A stretch of DNA of 64,000 bases from Verrucomicrobiota bacterium (lineage in GTDB: Bacteria > Verrucomicrobiota > Verrucomicrobiia > Opitutales > Opitutaceae), in contig JAUWBF010000002.1 in the NCBI GenBank assembly GCA_030601755.1, forward strand, positions 54,504 to 118,503, written 5' to 3'. The position numbers and the translations under genes are program-made. Positions 35,700-45,067 of this stretch are shown here, piece by piece. The notes under the pieces were generated by a model. The model was not told where the DNA came from, did no database searches, and saw only the letters and a list, made by a program, of their open reading frames with translations. Within the stretch, counting starts at the first letter, position 1, and each line of letters begins with the position of its first letter.

Positions 35700-38578
35700 C
35701 AGGAGTTTCCTCCGGCGGGGGTGGCGGGCAGGGTGGCCTCGAGGGAAATGAGCTTGTTCTTGGCGGTGGCGGTCTCGGGGTAGTCGGTGAGGCGCTCGTC
35801 GCGGAGCATCTCGCGCAGGGCGTTGGCGGCTTCCTGGTTCTGGCCGAGTTTTTCGAAGGCCTCGGCGCTGCGCAGGTAGGCCTTGGCGACCCAGTCGGTG
35901 TAGCGCTTGTAGGAGATGTAGATGCGCTGGAAGTGGGCCTGGGCCTTGGCGATGTCGTCGGGGGTGCCCCGCTTCAGCTGGATCTCGCCGAGGGAGTAGA
36001 GGCTCTCGGCGGTGGCGGGGCCGCGCCAGGAGCGGTTGCCGGCGACTTGTTCGAAGAGGTTTTGAGCGGCGTCGAGACGGCCGAGCTGGAGCAGGGCCTT
36101 GGCCTGGCCGATGGTGGCCTCCATGAGCTTGAAGCGTGCGCCGGCGAGGTCGATGGCGTTGTTGAAGAGGCGGAGGGCCTCGTTGCCGTTGCCTTCGCGG
36201 AGGGCGATCTCGCCGAGGCCGACGTAGCCGTAGTCGGCGAAGATGGACTTGGGGTGGGCGGAGACGATCTCGGTGTAGAAGCTGCGGGCGAGGTCGAGCT
36301 CGCCCTTGGCGAGGAGGTGGTCGCCGAGCTTGCCGAGGATGCCGGGGGGCAGGGTGTCGGGCGAATTGGTGGAAGCGATGCGGTCGAGGTATTCGGCCTG
36401 GACGCGGGGCTCCTTGCGCAGGCCGGCGATCTCGGACTTGACGAAGAGGGCGCGGGCGCGGGCGGTGGCGGAATCGCGGTTGTCGCGGGTGAGCAGGAGT
36501 TGGTCGACGCGGGCGAAGAGCTGATCGAGGGTGGGGGGCTCGGGGCGGGGCTCGCCGCGCTTGGCGCGGGGCGGCTTGGCGAGCATGGAGGAGACTTCGA
36601 TGAGCAGGCGCTCAACGGAGTCGCGCTGGGCGTCGGTCACGTAGCGCGCAGTGATGTCGGCGACGCGGCTGAGGGCCTCGTCGGTGCGGCCTTCGCGGGA
36701 GCGGATGCGGCCGATCCAGTAGGCGGCGTTGATGACGTAGGGGTGATCGGGGCGTTCGTTGGCGAACTGTTCCCACATGTCGACGGCGCTGTCGAAGTCG
36801 CGCTTGGCCTGGTAGAGGCGGGTGAGTTCGTCGAGCACGTAGCCGAGCTGCTCGTCGGAGAGGGGGAGGAGGAGGGCGTTGCGGTAGCTCTCGATGGCCT
36901 TGTCGCTTTCGTTGAGGCCGGCGTAGGCGTCGCCTTGCAGGGAGTAGACTTCGCCGCGCTGGGGGTGCTCGGTCGGGTAGTCGGCGAGCCAGGACTGGGT
37001 GCCTTCGAGGGCGGCCTTGTAGTTTTGCTTGGCGTATTCGGTGGCGGCCAGGCGGTAGCGGGCGTCCTCGATGAACTTACCCTGCGGATAGCTCTCGATG
37101 TAGGTGTTGATGGCGTGGGCGGCGGCCGATGCCTCGCCTTCGGCCAGGACGGCCATGGCGGAGATGTAGGCGGCTTCCTCGATGAATTTGCCTTGGGGGA
37201 AGCTGGCGAGGTATTCCTGCGCGGCGGTGGTGACCTCGGGGTAGCGGCCGAGCGAGAAGAGGGCGTTGGCCTTCATCATCAGCATGGGCTCGAGGAGCTC
37301 GCGATTGTCGCGGTATTTCTCGGTGGCGATGCTGAGGAATTCGAGCTGGGCCGAGGTGTCGCCGCGTTGACCGGCGGCGGCGGCGGCGAGGTAGAGGGCC
37401 TGCGCGCCGAACTGGCTGTTGGGGTAGGCGCGTTGGAAGCGTTCGGCGGCGAGGCGGGTTTTTTCGAGACGGCCGGACTCGGAGTAGGCGCGGACGAGGC
37501 CGAGGTAGGCTTGCTCGCGCTCGGGGGCCTCGGGGTATTTTTGGATGATTTCCTCGAAGATGAGGGCGGCTTCCCAGGCGCCGCCGCGGAGTTGGAAGGC
37601 GTTGCCGAGGCGGAAGAGCAGGGTGGCGTCGTAGTTTTCGAGCTTCTTGATTTCCTCGACGGCGGCCTTGGCCTGCTCGAGGCGGGCGTTGATGCGGCGC
37701 ACGGAGTCCATCTGGGTGGCGTCGCCGACGGTGAAGTCCTGGATGCGCTTGATGTCGGCCTCCATGCGGGCGTTGCGGCGCAGCTGCTGGTCGATGATGT
37801 CCTTCTTGAAGAGGACGGTGCGGTAGGCGGTGAGCGCGCCCGCGGGGTCGTTGGCCTTGGTCAGCTCGTCGCCGAGCTGAAGGCTGAGGACGTTGAGACC
37901 GGCGAGATTGTCGACGAGGGGGATGTTGCCACGCAGGAGGCTGAGGCCGCGGCGGGCGCTGGGGAGGTCGCCGGTCTTGAGCTGGAGGTTGATGAGCGAG
38001 AGGGCGGCGTCGGCCCAGTCGCGATCGCGCGGGGAGGTGGCGAGCAGGCGTCCGTAGGCGGCGATGGCTTCTTCGACCTTGCCGGCCTGCTGGGCGGACA
38101 TGGCTCCGTAGAGCATGGCCTTGTCGCGGTAAGTGGGGGATTGCTCGGCGGCCGCGAAGACGGGAATGGCCTCGGCGAACTTGTTTTGCAGGGCCAGCGA
38201 GAGGCCGAGCAGCATGCGGGCCTCGGCGACGAGCGCGGTGCTGGTGGGGTTCTTGGCGAGCAGGCCGTTGAGGACTTCGGCGGCGCGGGGGAGGTTTTGC
38301 GCGCGGAAATGGTTGTTGGCCGCGGTGAGGCGGATGCGGTCCATGTCGACGCCGTCGGGCATGGCCTCGCCTTCGTCGGCGCGGGCGATGACGCGGTCCA
38401 AGAGGGCGGCGGCGTCGGCGGGCTGGCGGTTTTTGATGAAGGTCTCGGCCTCCGCCAGAATGTTGGGAATGGGGATGCTGACCTGGGCCATGGCGGGGCC
38501 CGAGGCGAGCAACATGGCCAGCACGATGCCGGGTTTGCGCAGGGAACTGGACTGGTCGGAATTACGGGGCGCTGTCAT
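35699..38578 (-). CDS. large exported TPR-repeat protein
   Basis: A 959-residue protein with a signal peptide (KPGIVLAMLLASGPAMAQ, about 14-32) and TPR-type repeats along nearly its whole length, for example LLFRLGNAFQLRGGAWEAALIFEEIIQKYPEA and AAYWIGRIRSREGRTDEALSRV. A Pro/Lys/Arg-rich break (KPPRAKRGEPRPEPPTLDQ) lies near residue 660. It is likely a periplasmic or outer-membrane-facing scaffold heading the ExbBD operon. Similar TPR plus TolQR groupings are known in gliding-motility and envelope machines, but the family here is not identified. Confidence 0.85.
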   Translation of the reverse strand: MTAPRNSDQSSSLRKPGIVLAMLLASGPAMAQVSIPIPNILAEAETFIKNRQPADAAALLDRVIARADEGEAMPDGVDMDRIRLTAANNHFRAQNLPRAAEVLNGLLAKNPTSTALVAEARMLLGLSLALQNKFAEAIPVFAAAEQSPTYRDKAMLYGAMSAQQAGKVEEAIAAYGRLLATSPRDRDWADAALSLINLQLKTGDLPSARRGLSLLRGNIPLVDNLAGLNVLSLQLGDELTKANDPAGALTAYRTVLFKKDIIDQQLRRNARMEADIKRIQDFTVGDATQMDSVRRINARLEQAKAAVEEIKKLENYDATLLFRLGNAFQLRGGAWEAALIFEEIIQKYPEAPEREQAYLGLVRAYSESGRLEKTRLAAERFQRAYPNSQFGAQALYLAAAAAGQRGDTSAQLEFLSIATEKYRDNRELLEPMLMMKANALFSLGRYPEVTTAAQEYLASFPQGKFIEEAAYISAMAVLAEGEASAAAHAINTYIESYPQGKFIEDARYRLAATEYAKQNYKAALEGTQSWLADYPTEHPQRGEVYSLQGDAYAGLNESDKAIESYRNALLLPLSDEQLGYVLDELTRLYQAKRDFDSAVDMWEQFANERPDHPYVINAAYWIGRIRSREGRTDEALSRVADITARYVTDAQRDSVERLLIEVSSMLAKPPRAKRGEPRPEPPTLDQLFARVDQLLLTRDNRDSATARARALFVKSEIAGLRKEPRVQAEYLDRIASTNSPDTLPPGILGKLGDHLLAKGELDLARSFYTEIVSAHPKSIFADYGYVGLGEIALREGNGNEALRLFNNAIDLAGARFKLMEATIGQAKALLQLGRLDAAQNLFEQVAGNRSWRGPATAESLYSLGEIQLKRGTPDDIAKAQAHFQRIYISYKRYTDWVAKAYLRSAEAFEKLGQNQEAANALREMLRDERLTDYPETATAKNKLISLEATLPATPAGGNS

Positions 38579-38641
38579 GCGGGGGAAGGCTCAGAACAAC
38601 GATGAGCCGGACACGGGTCAATATTACAAAAAGTTTAAGCC

Positions 38642-40288
38642 TCACTCTTCAGAGGGAGTGGCGGGGCGGATGCGAATGGTCTGGTAACGGTGAATACCGA
38701 GCAGGGAGGGGACCCAGTTTTGCACGTCGGGGTGAATAAGATAGGTGCGGGTGCCGTGATAGAGCGGGGCGATGGGCGCGGATTCGAGGAGGTGTTCTTC
38801 GGCGGTTTGGAAATGCTTATATCTTTCGTCGCCGCCGGCGGACTCGGCGGCGGCGGCGATGTGGCGGTCGTAGGCGGGGGAACTCCAGCCGGTCTGGTTG
38901 TTGCCGCCGTCGGTCACGAACATGTCGAGAAAAGTGTTGGGGTCGTTGTAGTCGCCGATCCAGCGGGCGCGCGAGATGCCATAGCTGACGTTACGCATGT
39001 TTTCCAGATAGACGCGGAAATCGAGCGACACCAATCGGACATCCACGCCGAGGTTTTGTTTCCACATGGCTTGGATGGCGGCGTAGACGCGGTCGTTGAG
39101 GGTGTCGCTGTTCATCTGCACCTCGAGCACGGGGAAACCCTGGCCGCCGGGGAAACCGGCCTCGGCGAGCAGTCGGCGGGCGGCGTCGATGTCGTCGGGC
39201 ACTGCGGCGCGCGCGGTATAGCCGGCGGTGCCGGGTGGGGTGAGGGCGCGGGCGGGGATGCGGCTGCCTTTCAGGAGCTGGTTGCAAATGGCTTCCCGGT
39301 CGATGGCGAGCGCGAGGGCGCGCCGCACGCGGACATCGTCGAGTGGCGGTCGGCGGACGTTGAAACGGATGAAGTTGGTCTCGAGCAACGGGTCGATCCG
39401 CAGCACCGTGGGGTTCTCAGCGCGGTAGTGCGCGATGCGGTCGGGCAGCAGGTCGTAGGTCAGGTGGATTTGCCCTGTGCGAAAGGCGGCTTCGTCGGCG
39501 GCGAGGTTGTCGTTGGGGATGAACACCACGGACTGAACGCCGCCGGCGGTGGCGGCGTGGTTCCAGTAACGGGGGTTGCGCGTGACGACGATGCGCTGGT
39601 TGGGCGACCATTCGGCGAGCACGTAGGCGCCGTTGCCGACGAATTTGCCGGGGGCGGTCCAGCCGCCGCCGCGCCGGTCGATGGGGCCGGCGGCGAGCAC
39701 GGTCGGCGGATGCACGGGAAACCACGCCTGATGCGCGGCGAGGGCGAGCAACTGCGGGGTGGGGCGCTCGAGATCGATTTGCAGGGTGCGGTCATCGAGC
39801 GCCTTGACGCCGACCTGCGCGAAGTCGGTGAGCGCGCCGGTGTTGTAGGGCTCGGCGTTCTTGATCGGGTAGAGCATGTAGCTGTAGTCCGAGGCGAGCG
39901 CGGGTGTGAGGATGCGTTGAAACGAAAAGACGAAATCGCCCGCCGTGACCGGGTCGCCATTGGACCACCTGGCCTCCGGGCGCAGGTGAAAGGTGTAACT
40001 CAGGCCGTCGTCGGAAATGTCCCAGCTGGCGGCGGTGCCGGCGATCGGCTGCGAGGTGGCCTCGTCAATCACTGTGAGGCCTTCGAGCAACGCGATCAGG
40101 ATGTTGTAATCGGTGTAGGCCGACGAGGTCTGCGGATCGAGGTCCTGCGGCTCGGCGCCGTTGCCGAGGATCAGGGTTTGCGTCGCGCGAGCAGCCTCGA
40201 CCGGGGTCTCGCGACGACCGCAGGCGACGAGCAGCAACGACAGGCAGGCGACGAGAACGGGGAGCGCGGCGAACGGGCGGGTCGGCAT
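38642..40288 (-). CDS. peptide ABC transporter substrate-binding lipoprotein (OppA-like)
   Basis: A 548-residue solute-binding protein of the DppA/OppA class. The signal sequence ends in the lipobox LLLVAC. GAEPQDLDPQTSSAYTDYNILIALLEGLTVID and ARWSNGDPVTAGDFVFSFQRILTP are typical of oligopeptide binders. No permease or ATPase genes are adjacent, so it is an orphan component here. ATG at 40288 puts the signal peptide at the N terminus. It follows the tesA-like gene by about 25 bp on the same strand. Confidence 0.92.
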   Translation of the reverse strand: MPTRPFAALPVLVACLSLLLVACGRRETPVEAARATQTLILGNGAEPQDLDPQTSSAYTDYNILIALLEGLTVIDEATSQPIAGTAASWDISDDGLSYTFHLRPEARWSNGDPVTAGDFVFSFQRILTPALASDYSYMLYPIKNAEPYNTGALTDFAQVGVKALDDRTLQIDLERPTPQLLALAAHQAWFPVHPPTVLAAGPIDRRGGGWTAPGKFVGNGAYVLAEWSPNQRIVVTRNPRYWNHAATAGGVQSVVFIPNDNLAADEAAFRTGQIHLTYDLLPDRIAHYRAENPTVLRIDPLLETNFIRFNVRRPPLDDVRVRRALALAIDREAICNQLLKGSRIPARALTPPGTAGYTARAAVPDDIDAARRLLAEAGFPGGQGFPVLEVQMNSDTLNDRVYAAIQAMWKQNLGVDVRLVSLDFRVYLENMRNVSYGISRARWIGDYNDPNTFLDMFVTDGGNNQTGWSSPAYDRHIAAAAESAGGDERYKHFQTAEEHLLESAPIAPLYHGTRTYLIHPDVQNWVPSLLGIHRYQTIRIRPATPSEE

Positions 40289-40313
40289 GTGGCCGATTTG
40301 ATCGGGCAAACGC

Positions 40314-40934
40314 CTACTCTTGCAAGAGCGGCGCGAGCACCGGCCAGACGTTGTCGGCCACGCGACGGTGCCCGGCCACGTTTGGGTGGATGCCGTCGGG
40401 CAGGTTCATCGCGGGCAGTCCGCCGACTCCCTCCAGCAAAAACGGGATGAGCGGCAACCCGCGTTCCCGCGCGATCTCCGGGAAGATCGCGTCGAACTCC
40501 CGCGCGTAGTCGCCCATGTTGACCGGCAAACGCATGCCCGCGAGCACGACGACGGTGGCGGGGTTCTTCGCGCGCACGCGGTCGATGATGGCGTTGAGAT
40601 TCTTTTTAACCAAGTCCAGCGGCAGGCCGCGCAGGCCGTCGTTGGCGCCGAGTTCGAGCACGAAGATGTCCGCCGGTCGCCGCAACACCCAGTCGAGCCG
40701 CCGCAGGCCGCCGCTGGTGGTGTCGCCGCTGAGCCCGGCGTTGACCACGCGCCAATCATGGCCGGCGTCGTCGATGCGTTTTTGAATCAGCGCGGGAAAC
40801 GCCTCGCTCGCCGCGTCGTCCAGCCCGTAGCCGGCCGTGAGGCTGTCGCCGTAAAACACCACCGTGCGCGGAGCGGCGGCGAGCAGCGTGGCGCCGAGAA
40901 TGAATAACCAAAAAACGCGGATGACGGGCATCAT
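40314..40934 (-). CDS. TesA-like SGNH esterase (arylesterase/lysophospholipase)
   Basis: A 206-residue secreted hydrolase. After a signal peptide (VFWLFILGATLLAAAP) come the GDSLTAGYG block I with nucleophile Ser, block III GANDGLRG, and DGIHPN with the catalytic Asp/His. TesA of E. coli is a periplasmic thioesterase/lysophospholipase. Here it is divergent from ybbA/ybbP-type genes, the same trio found in E. coli (tesA, ybbA, ybbP), with only 42 bp between starts. Confidence 0.92.
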   Translation of the reverse strand: MMPVIRVFWLFILGATLLAAAPRTVVFYGDSLTAGYGLDDAASEAFPALIQKRIDDAGHDWRVVNAGLSGDTTSGGLRRLDWVLRRPADIFVLELGANDGLRGLPLDLVKKNLNAIIDRVRAKNPATVVVLAGMRLPVNMGDYAREFDAIFPEIARERGLPLIPFLLEGVGGLPAMNLPDGIHPNVAGHRRVADNVWPVLAPLLQE

Positions 40935-40976
40935 TTGCCAAACAAGCCCGCACCGGTTTCCTGCGCAACCATCGAC

Positions 40977-41681
40977 ATGAGTTCATCCGCCGCCGCCGCC
41001 GCTCCCGCCGCACCCATCCTCGAGGTCGCCAACCTCACCCAGACCTACGCCACCGCCGCCGGTCCGCTCACCGTGCTCGACGACGTCAGCTTCACCGTTC
41101 CCGCCGGCGGCACGCTCGCCATCGTGGGTCCCTCCGGCAGCGGCAAGACCACCCTGCTCGGCCTCTGCGCCGGCCTCGACCGCGCCCACTCCGGCGGCGT
41201 GCGCATCGCGGGCGAGGCGCTGGAAAAACTCGACGAGGACGGCCGCGCCCGCGTGCGCAACGCCGAGGTCGGCTTCGTTTTCCAAAACTTCCAGCTCATC
41301 CCGACCCTCACCGCGCTCGAAAACGTGCTCGTGCCCCTCGAACTGCGCGGCGAGCGCGGCCGCGAATCCGATGCGCTCGCCCTGCTCGAACGCGTCGGCC
41401 TCGCCGCCCGCGCCGACCACTACCCCGTGCAGCTCTCCGGCGGCGAACAACAGCGCGTCGCCCTCGCCCGCGCCTTCATCAACGACCCCAAGCTCCTCTT
41501 CTGCGACGAACCCACCGGCAACCTCGACGCCGCCAACGCCCGCACCGTCACCGAGCTCATCTTCGGCCTCAACCGCGAGCGCGGCACCACCCTCGTGCTC
41601 GTCACCCACGACCCTGAGCTCGCCGCCCGCTGCGACCGCACCCTGCGCCTGCGCGGCGGCCGCATGGTCGACGAAACCTGA
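40977..41681 (+). CDS. ABC transporter ATPase (YbbA/LolD-like)
   Basis: A 234-residue ATPase. Walker A GPSGSGKTT, Q-loop VFQNFQLIP, signature LSGGEQQRVALARA, Walker B LLFCDEPTGNLD and switch His in VTHD are all intact. It belongs to the MacB/LolD/YbbA family, whose members work with FtsX-like permeases rather than as importers. ATG at 40977 is preferred to one at 40935 that would overlap the divergent esterase start region. Confidence 0.93.
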   Translation: MSSSAAAAAPAAPILEVANLTQTYATAAGPLTVLDDVSFTVPAGGTLAIVGPSGSGKTTLLGLCAGLDRAHSGGVRIAGEALEKLDEDGRARVRNAEVGFVFQNFQLIPTLTALENVLVPLELRGERGRESDALALLERVGLAARADHYPVQLSGGEQQRVALARAFINDPKLLFCDEPTGNLDAANARTVTELIFGLNRERGTTLVLVTHDPELAARCDRTLRLRGGRMVDET

Positions 41682-41743
41682 GCCCGCCACCGTCGCCCAG
41701 TCGCCCAACCCGCCCTGTCGTCCCGTCGCCCAACCGCGCCGCC

Positions 41744-44284
41744 ATGTCGTTCGCCTTCATCCTCAAAACCGCCGCCCGCGACGCCCGCCCGTCGTGGCGA
41801 CGCCTGCTCTTCACCGCCGGCTCCGTCGTGCTTGGGGTGGCCGCTCTCGTCGCGGTCGGCTCCTTCGGGCGCAACCTTCAGCAGGAACTCGACTCGCAGG
41901 CCCGCGGACTGCTCGGCGCCGACCTCGAGGTCAGCGTGCGCGGCACGCCGCTGCCCGGCGCGCAGGCCGTGCTCGAGTCGCTCGGCGGCGAGCGCTCCGA
42001 GGAAAAAGCCTTCGCCTCCATGCTCGTCTTCCCCGGCCGCGACGGCGCGCCCGACCGCTCGCGGCTCGTCACGGTGCGCGCGCTCGACGGCGCGTATCCG
42101 TTTTATGGAGACTTCGTCACCGAGCCCGCCGGCGCGCGCGCCGCGCTCGGCGCGGAGAACAACGTCGTCCTCGAGGAAACGCTCCTGCGGCAGTTCGGCG
42201 TGGCCGTCGGCGACGACGTCCGCCTCGGCCAAAAAACCTACCGCGTCTCCGGCGCCCTGCGCCAGATCCCCGGCGAGTCCGCCGCCGTGGCGCTGCTCTC
42301 GCCGCGCGTGCTCATCGGCCAGGCCGCGCTCGAGGACGCCGGCCTCATCGGCCCCGGCTCCATCGTCCGGCACAAGACCTACTTCAAGTTCCCCGAAGGC
42401 ACCGACGTCGAGGCGCTGGTCGCGGCCAACCGCGAGCGCCTGCGCGAACAACGCCTCGGCTACGACACCGTCGCCGAGCGCCGCCAGGAACTCGGCGACG
42501 CGCTCGACAACCTCAACGCCTTCCTCGCGCTCACCGGCTTCGTCGCGCTCTTCCTCGGCGCGGTCGGCGTGGCCAGTTCGCTGCAGGTCTACCTGCGCGG
42601 CAAACGCGCCACCGTCGCCGTCCTGCGCTGCCTCGGCGCGTCGGGCCGCACGGCCTTCGGCGTGTTCCTCGCGCAAGGCGCGGCGCTCGGCCTCGGCGGC
42701 AGCCTCGTCGGCGCGGCGCTCGGCGTCGGCGTGCAACGATTGCTGCCTCTGCTGCTCGCGGACTTCCTGCCGGTCGACGTGCGCGTCGCCGTCGCCTGGG
42801 GGGAGGTCGCGCGCGGCGTGTTGATCGGCGTGGTGCTCACGCTGCTCTTTGCGCTGCTGCCGCTGCTCGCCGTGCGCCGCATCTCGCCTCTGGCGGCGCT
42901 GCGCGCGGCCGTGCTCGACACCGGCGGACGCGACCCGTGGCGCTGGTTCATCGGCGCGGGCATCGCGGTGGCCGTGACCGGATTCGCCATCTGGCAAACC
43001 GGCGACTGGCGTTTGGGCCTCGGCTTCGCGGGCGGACTCGCCGCGGGTCTCGGACTGCTGGCCGGACTGGCCCGCGCGGTCGTCGCGATCACCCGCCGGC
43101 TCAAGCTCGCCTCGGCCCCCTACGTGTGGCGTCAGGGCGTGGCCAATCTCCACCGGCCCAACAATCGCACCACGCTGCTCGTGCTCGCGCTCGGCACCGG
43201 CACCGCCCTGCTGCTCACGTTGTTTCTCACCCGCGCGACGTTGCTCGAACAACTCCGCGGCGTCGGCGCGGAGGGACGGCCCGACCTGCTGTTCTTTGAC
43301 GTGCAGGACGACCAGGTCGACGGCCTGCGCGAACTGCTGGCGCGCGAGGGCACGCCCGTGTTGGCCGAGGCCCCGATCGTGACCATGCGCCTGCAAGCCC
43401 TGCGCGGCGTCGCGGTGGAGGACATTTTGCGCGACCCGTCGTCGGACATCCCGTCGTGGACGCTGCGGCGCGAATACCGCTCGACCTTCCGCGACCGCCT
43501 GACCGACACGGAAACGCTTGTATCCGGAGAATGGATACCTTCGGTCGACGACCCCGACGGCATCGTGCCGGTGTCGGTGGAGCAGGGACTCGCCACGGAC
43601 CTGCGCATCGGGCTCGGCGACGAGCTCTTGTTCGACGTGCAGGGCGTGCCGGTGCGCACGCGCGTCGCCAGCCTGCGCGAGGTCGAGTGGCGGCGCATGT
43701 CGCCCAATTTCTTCGTGGTGTTCCCGGCCGGCGTGCTCGAGCCCGCGCCCAAGTTTCACGTGCTCGCCTCGCGGGCCGACAACGGCGCGCTCTCGGCGCG
43801 CGTGCAACAAGCGGTGGTTGCCGATTTTCCCAACATCTCGGTCATCGACCTCACGTTGGTGATCGAGACGCTTGACCGCATCTTCGGGAAGGCCGAGCTG
43901 GCGGTGCGCTTCATGGCGATGTTCACGCTCGCGACCGGCGTGGTCGTGCTCGGCGGCGCGCTGGCCTCGGGCCGCCGTCAACGCATCCGCGAGATCGTGC
44001 TCCTGCGCACGTTGGGTGCGACGGGACGCCAGCTCGCCGGCATTCAACTCGTCGAATACGCGGTGCTCGGCCTCTTGTCGGCCGCGACCGGCGGCCTGCT
44101 GGCGGTGGGTGCCAACGTGGCGTTGGCCGTGTGGGTCTTCGAAAGCGCGCCCTCCGCGCCGTGGACGGCCTTCGCCGTGGCGGTGCCGACGGTGACGCTC
44201 ATCAGTCTCGTCACCGGCGCCCTGGCCGGCCGCGGCGTGGTCAACCACCCCCCGCTCGCCATCCTCCGCCGCGCCGGCGACTAG
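41744..44284 (+). CDS. FtsX-like ABC permease (YbbP-like)
   Basis: An 846-residue permease with about ten membrane helices in two FtsX domains. The large N-terminal extracytoplasmic domain contains DGAYPFYGDF, a recurrent YbbP-type motif, and the FtsX helices near VALFLGAVGVASSLQVYL and VVVLGGALASGRRQRIREIVLLRTLGA are clear. It is the partner of the preceding ATPase (63 bp apart). The substrate is unknown; the family is thought to move lipids or hydrophobic compounds. Two GTATCC-N7-GGATAC sites fall inside this gene. Confidence 0.92.
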   Translation: MSFAFILKTAARDARPSWRRLLFTAGSVVLGVAALVAVGSFGRNLQQELDSQARGLLGADLEVSVRGTPLPGAQAVLESLGGERSEEKAFASMLVFPGRDGAPDRSRLVTVRALDGAYPFYGDFVTEPAGARAALGAENNVVLEETLLRQFGVAVGDDVRLGQKTYRVSGALRQIPGESAAVALLSPRVLIGQAALEDAGLIGPGSIVRHKTYFKFPEGTDVEALVAANRERLREQRLGYDTVAERRQELGDALDNLNAFLALTGFVALFLGAVGVASSLQVYLRGKRATVAVLRCLGASGRTAFGVFLAQGAALGLGGSLVGAALGVGVQRLLPLLLADFLPVDVRVAVAWGEVARGVLIGVVLTLLFALLPLLAVRRISPLAALRAAVLDTGGRDPWRWFIGAGIAVAVTGFAIWQTGDWRLGLGFAGGLAAGLGLLAGLARAVVAITRRLKLASAPYVWRQGVANLHRPNNRTTLLVLALGTGTALLLTLFLTRATLLEQLRGVGAEGRPDLLFFDVQDDQVDGLRELLAREGTPVLAEAPIVTMRLQALRGVAVEDILRDPSSDIPSWTLRREYRSTFRDRLTDTETLVSGEWIPSVDDPDGIVPVSVEQGLATDLRIGLGDELLFDVQGVPVRTRVASLREVEWRRMSPNFFVVFPAGVLEPAPKFHVLASRADNGALSARVQQAVVADFPNISVIDLTLVIETLDRIFGKAELAVRFMAMFTLATGVVVLGGALASGRRQRIREIVLLRTLGATGRQLAGIQLVEYAVLGLLSAATGGLLAVGANVALAVWVFESAPSAPWTAFAVAVPTVTLISLVTGALAGRGVVNHPPLAILRRAGD
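42094..42112. repeat. GTATCC-N7-GGATAC site (one mismatch)
   Basis: GTATCC-GTTTTAT-GGAGAC inside the permease gene, encoding Tyr-Pro-Phe-Tyr-Gly-Asp with TAT, TTT and GGA codons. Confidence 0.6.
43520..43538. repeat. GTATCC-N7-GGATAC site (exact)
   Basis: GTATCC-GGAGAAT-GGATAC inside the permease gene. It is read CTT GTA TCC GGA GAA TGG ATA CCT, including GTA and ATA codons that are very rare in this region. Confidence 0.72.
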
Positions 44285-44335
44285 CGTTCCCCACACCCGC
44301 CCCCTTCCGGCCCCGTGACCGTCTCTGCGCATCAA

Positions 44336-44434
44336 ATTTGTCACTTATTAAGTTACAAATTACGCTAGTTTCTTATTGTTGGAATATTAAGACTGTATTT
44401 CTATTTATATATTTGTAACTTAATAAGTGACAAA
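44336..44434. repeat. AT-rich palindrome pair, locus 3
   Basis: Palindromes at 44336-44360 (one arm mismatch) and 44412-44434 flank about 51 bp of strongly AT-rich DNA. The two are mirror images: TTTGTCAC is outermost on the left and GTGACAAA outermost on the right, with GTTACAAA and TTTGTAAC facing inward. The same layout occurs at 4018-4106. It sits between the permease gene and the FKBP gene. Confidence 0.85.
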
Positions 44435-44554
44435 GAGTGGAGGGGTGGTCGCTCGTTGAGCGGTGAGCGGCGATAGGCGACGGGGGTGTAGGTTCGAGGG
44501 GCGGGGACTTCGACCTTGCGGAGGCGGCGGGGGGCGGGGAAGACTTCGGGCAAC

Positions 44555-45067
44555 ATGTCCCGTAACGTCGTTTCTTTTCACTACACCCTGCGCGATCCCG
44601 AGGGGCGCGTGCTCGACACCTCCGCCGGCGGCGCGCCGATCAGCTACCTGGAGGGCGTCGGCCAGATCATCGAGGGGCTCGACGAGGCCATGCAGGGTCT
44701 TGCGGTCGGCACCAAGACGCGCATCGAGGTGCCCGCGGCCAAGGCTTACGGCGAACGCGACGACGAGCAGGTCCAAAAGGTGTTGCGCTCGCTGCTGCCG
44801 ATCGAGGGCGAGCTGAACGTGGGTGACCGGTTTCAAGCGGGCACGGATCAATACGCGCCGATCGTCACGGTCATGGGCATCGAGGGCGACTCGGTGTTGC
44901 TCGACGCCAACCATCCGCTGGCGGGCGTCGACCTGACGTTCGACGTGGAGGTGACCGGCGTGCGCGCGGCGACCGCCGAGGAAGTCGAGCACGGCCACGT
45001 GCACCAGCCGGAGTCGGGTTGCTGCGGTGGCAACGGCGGCGGCGGCGGCGGTTGCGGCTGCAATTGA
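44555..45067 (+). CDS. SlyD-like FKBP peptidyl-prolyl isomerase
   Basis: A 170-residue protein. The FKBP domain (VVSFHYTLRDPEGRVLDTS, then GVGQIIEGLDEAMQGL) is interrupted by an insert-in-flap region. The C-terminal tail (HGHVHQPESGCCGGNGG, ending GCGCN) is rich in His, Cys and Gly and should bind nickel or similar metals, as in SlyD. ATG at 44555 begins the family N terminus. Its stop overlaps the next start (TGATG). Confidence 0.92.
   Translation: MSRNVVSFHYTLRDPEGRVLDTSAGGAPISYLEGVGQIIEGLDEAMQGLAVGTKTRIEVPAAKAYGERDDEQVQKVLRSLLPIEGELNVGDRFQAGTDQYAPIVTVMGIEGDSVLLDANHPLAGVDLTFDVEVTGVRAATAEEVEHGHVHQPESGCCGGNGGGGGGCGCN

Noticed and set aside
35933..38605. About 890-codon plus-strand open frame opposite the large TPR gene
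   Set aside because: Translation is low-complexity Gly/Glu/Val with no domain sense. The TPR protein on the minus strand has a signal peptide and repeats.
41420..44344. About 970-codon minus-strand open frame opposite the YbbP-like permease
   Set aside because: Arg/Gly/Asp-rich shadow; the permease frame has membrane helices and family motifs.
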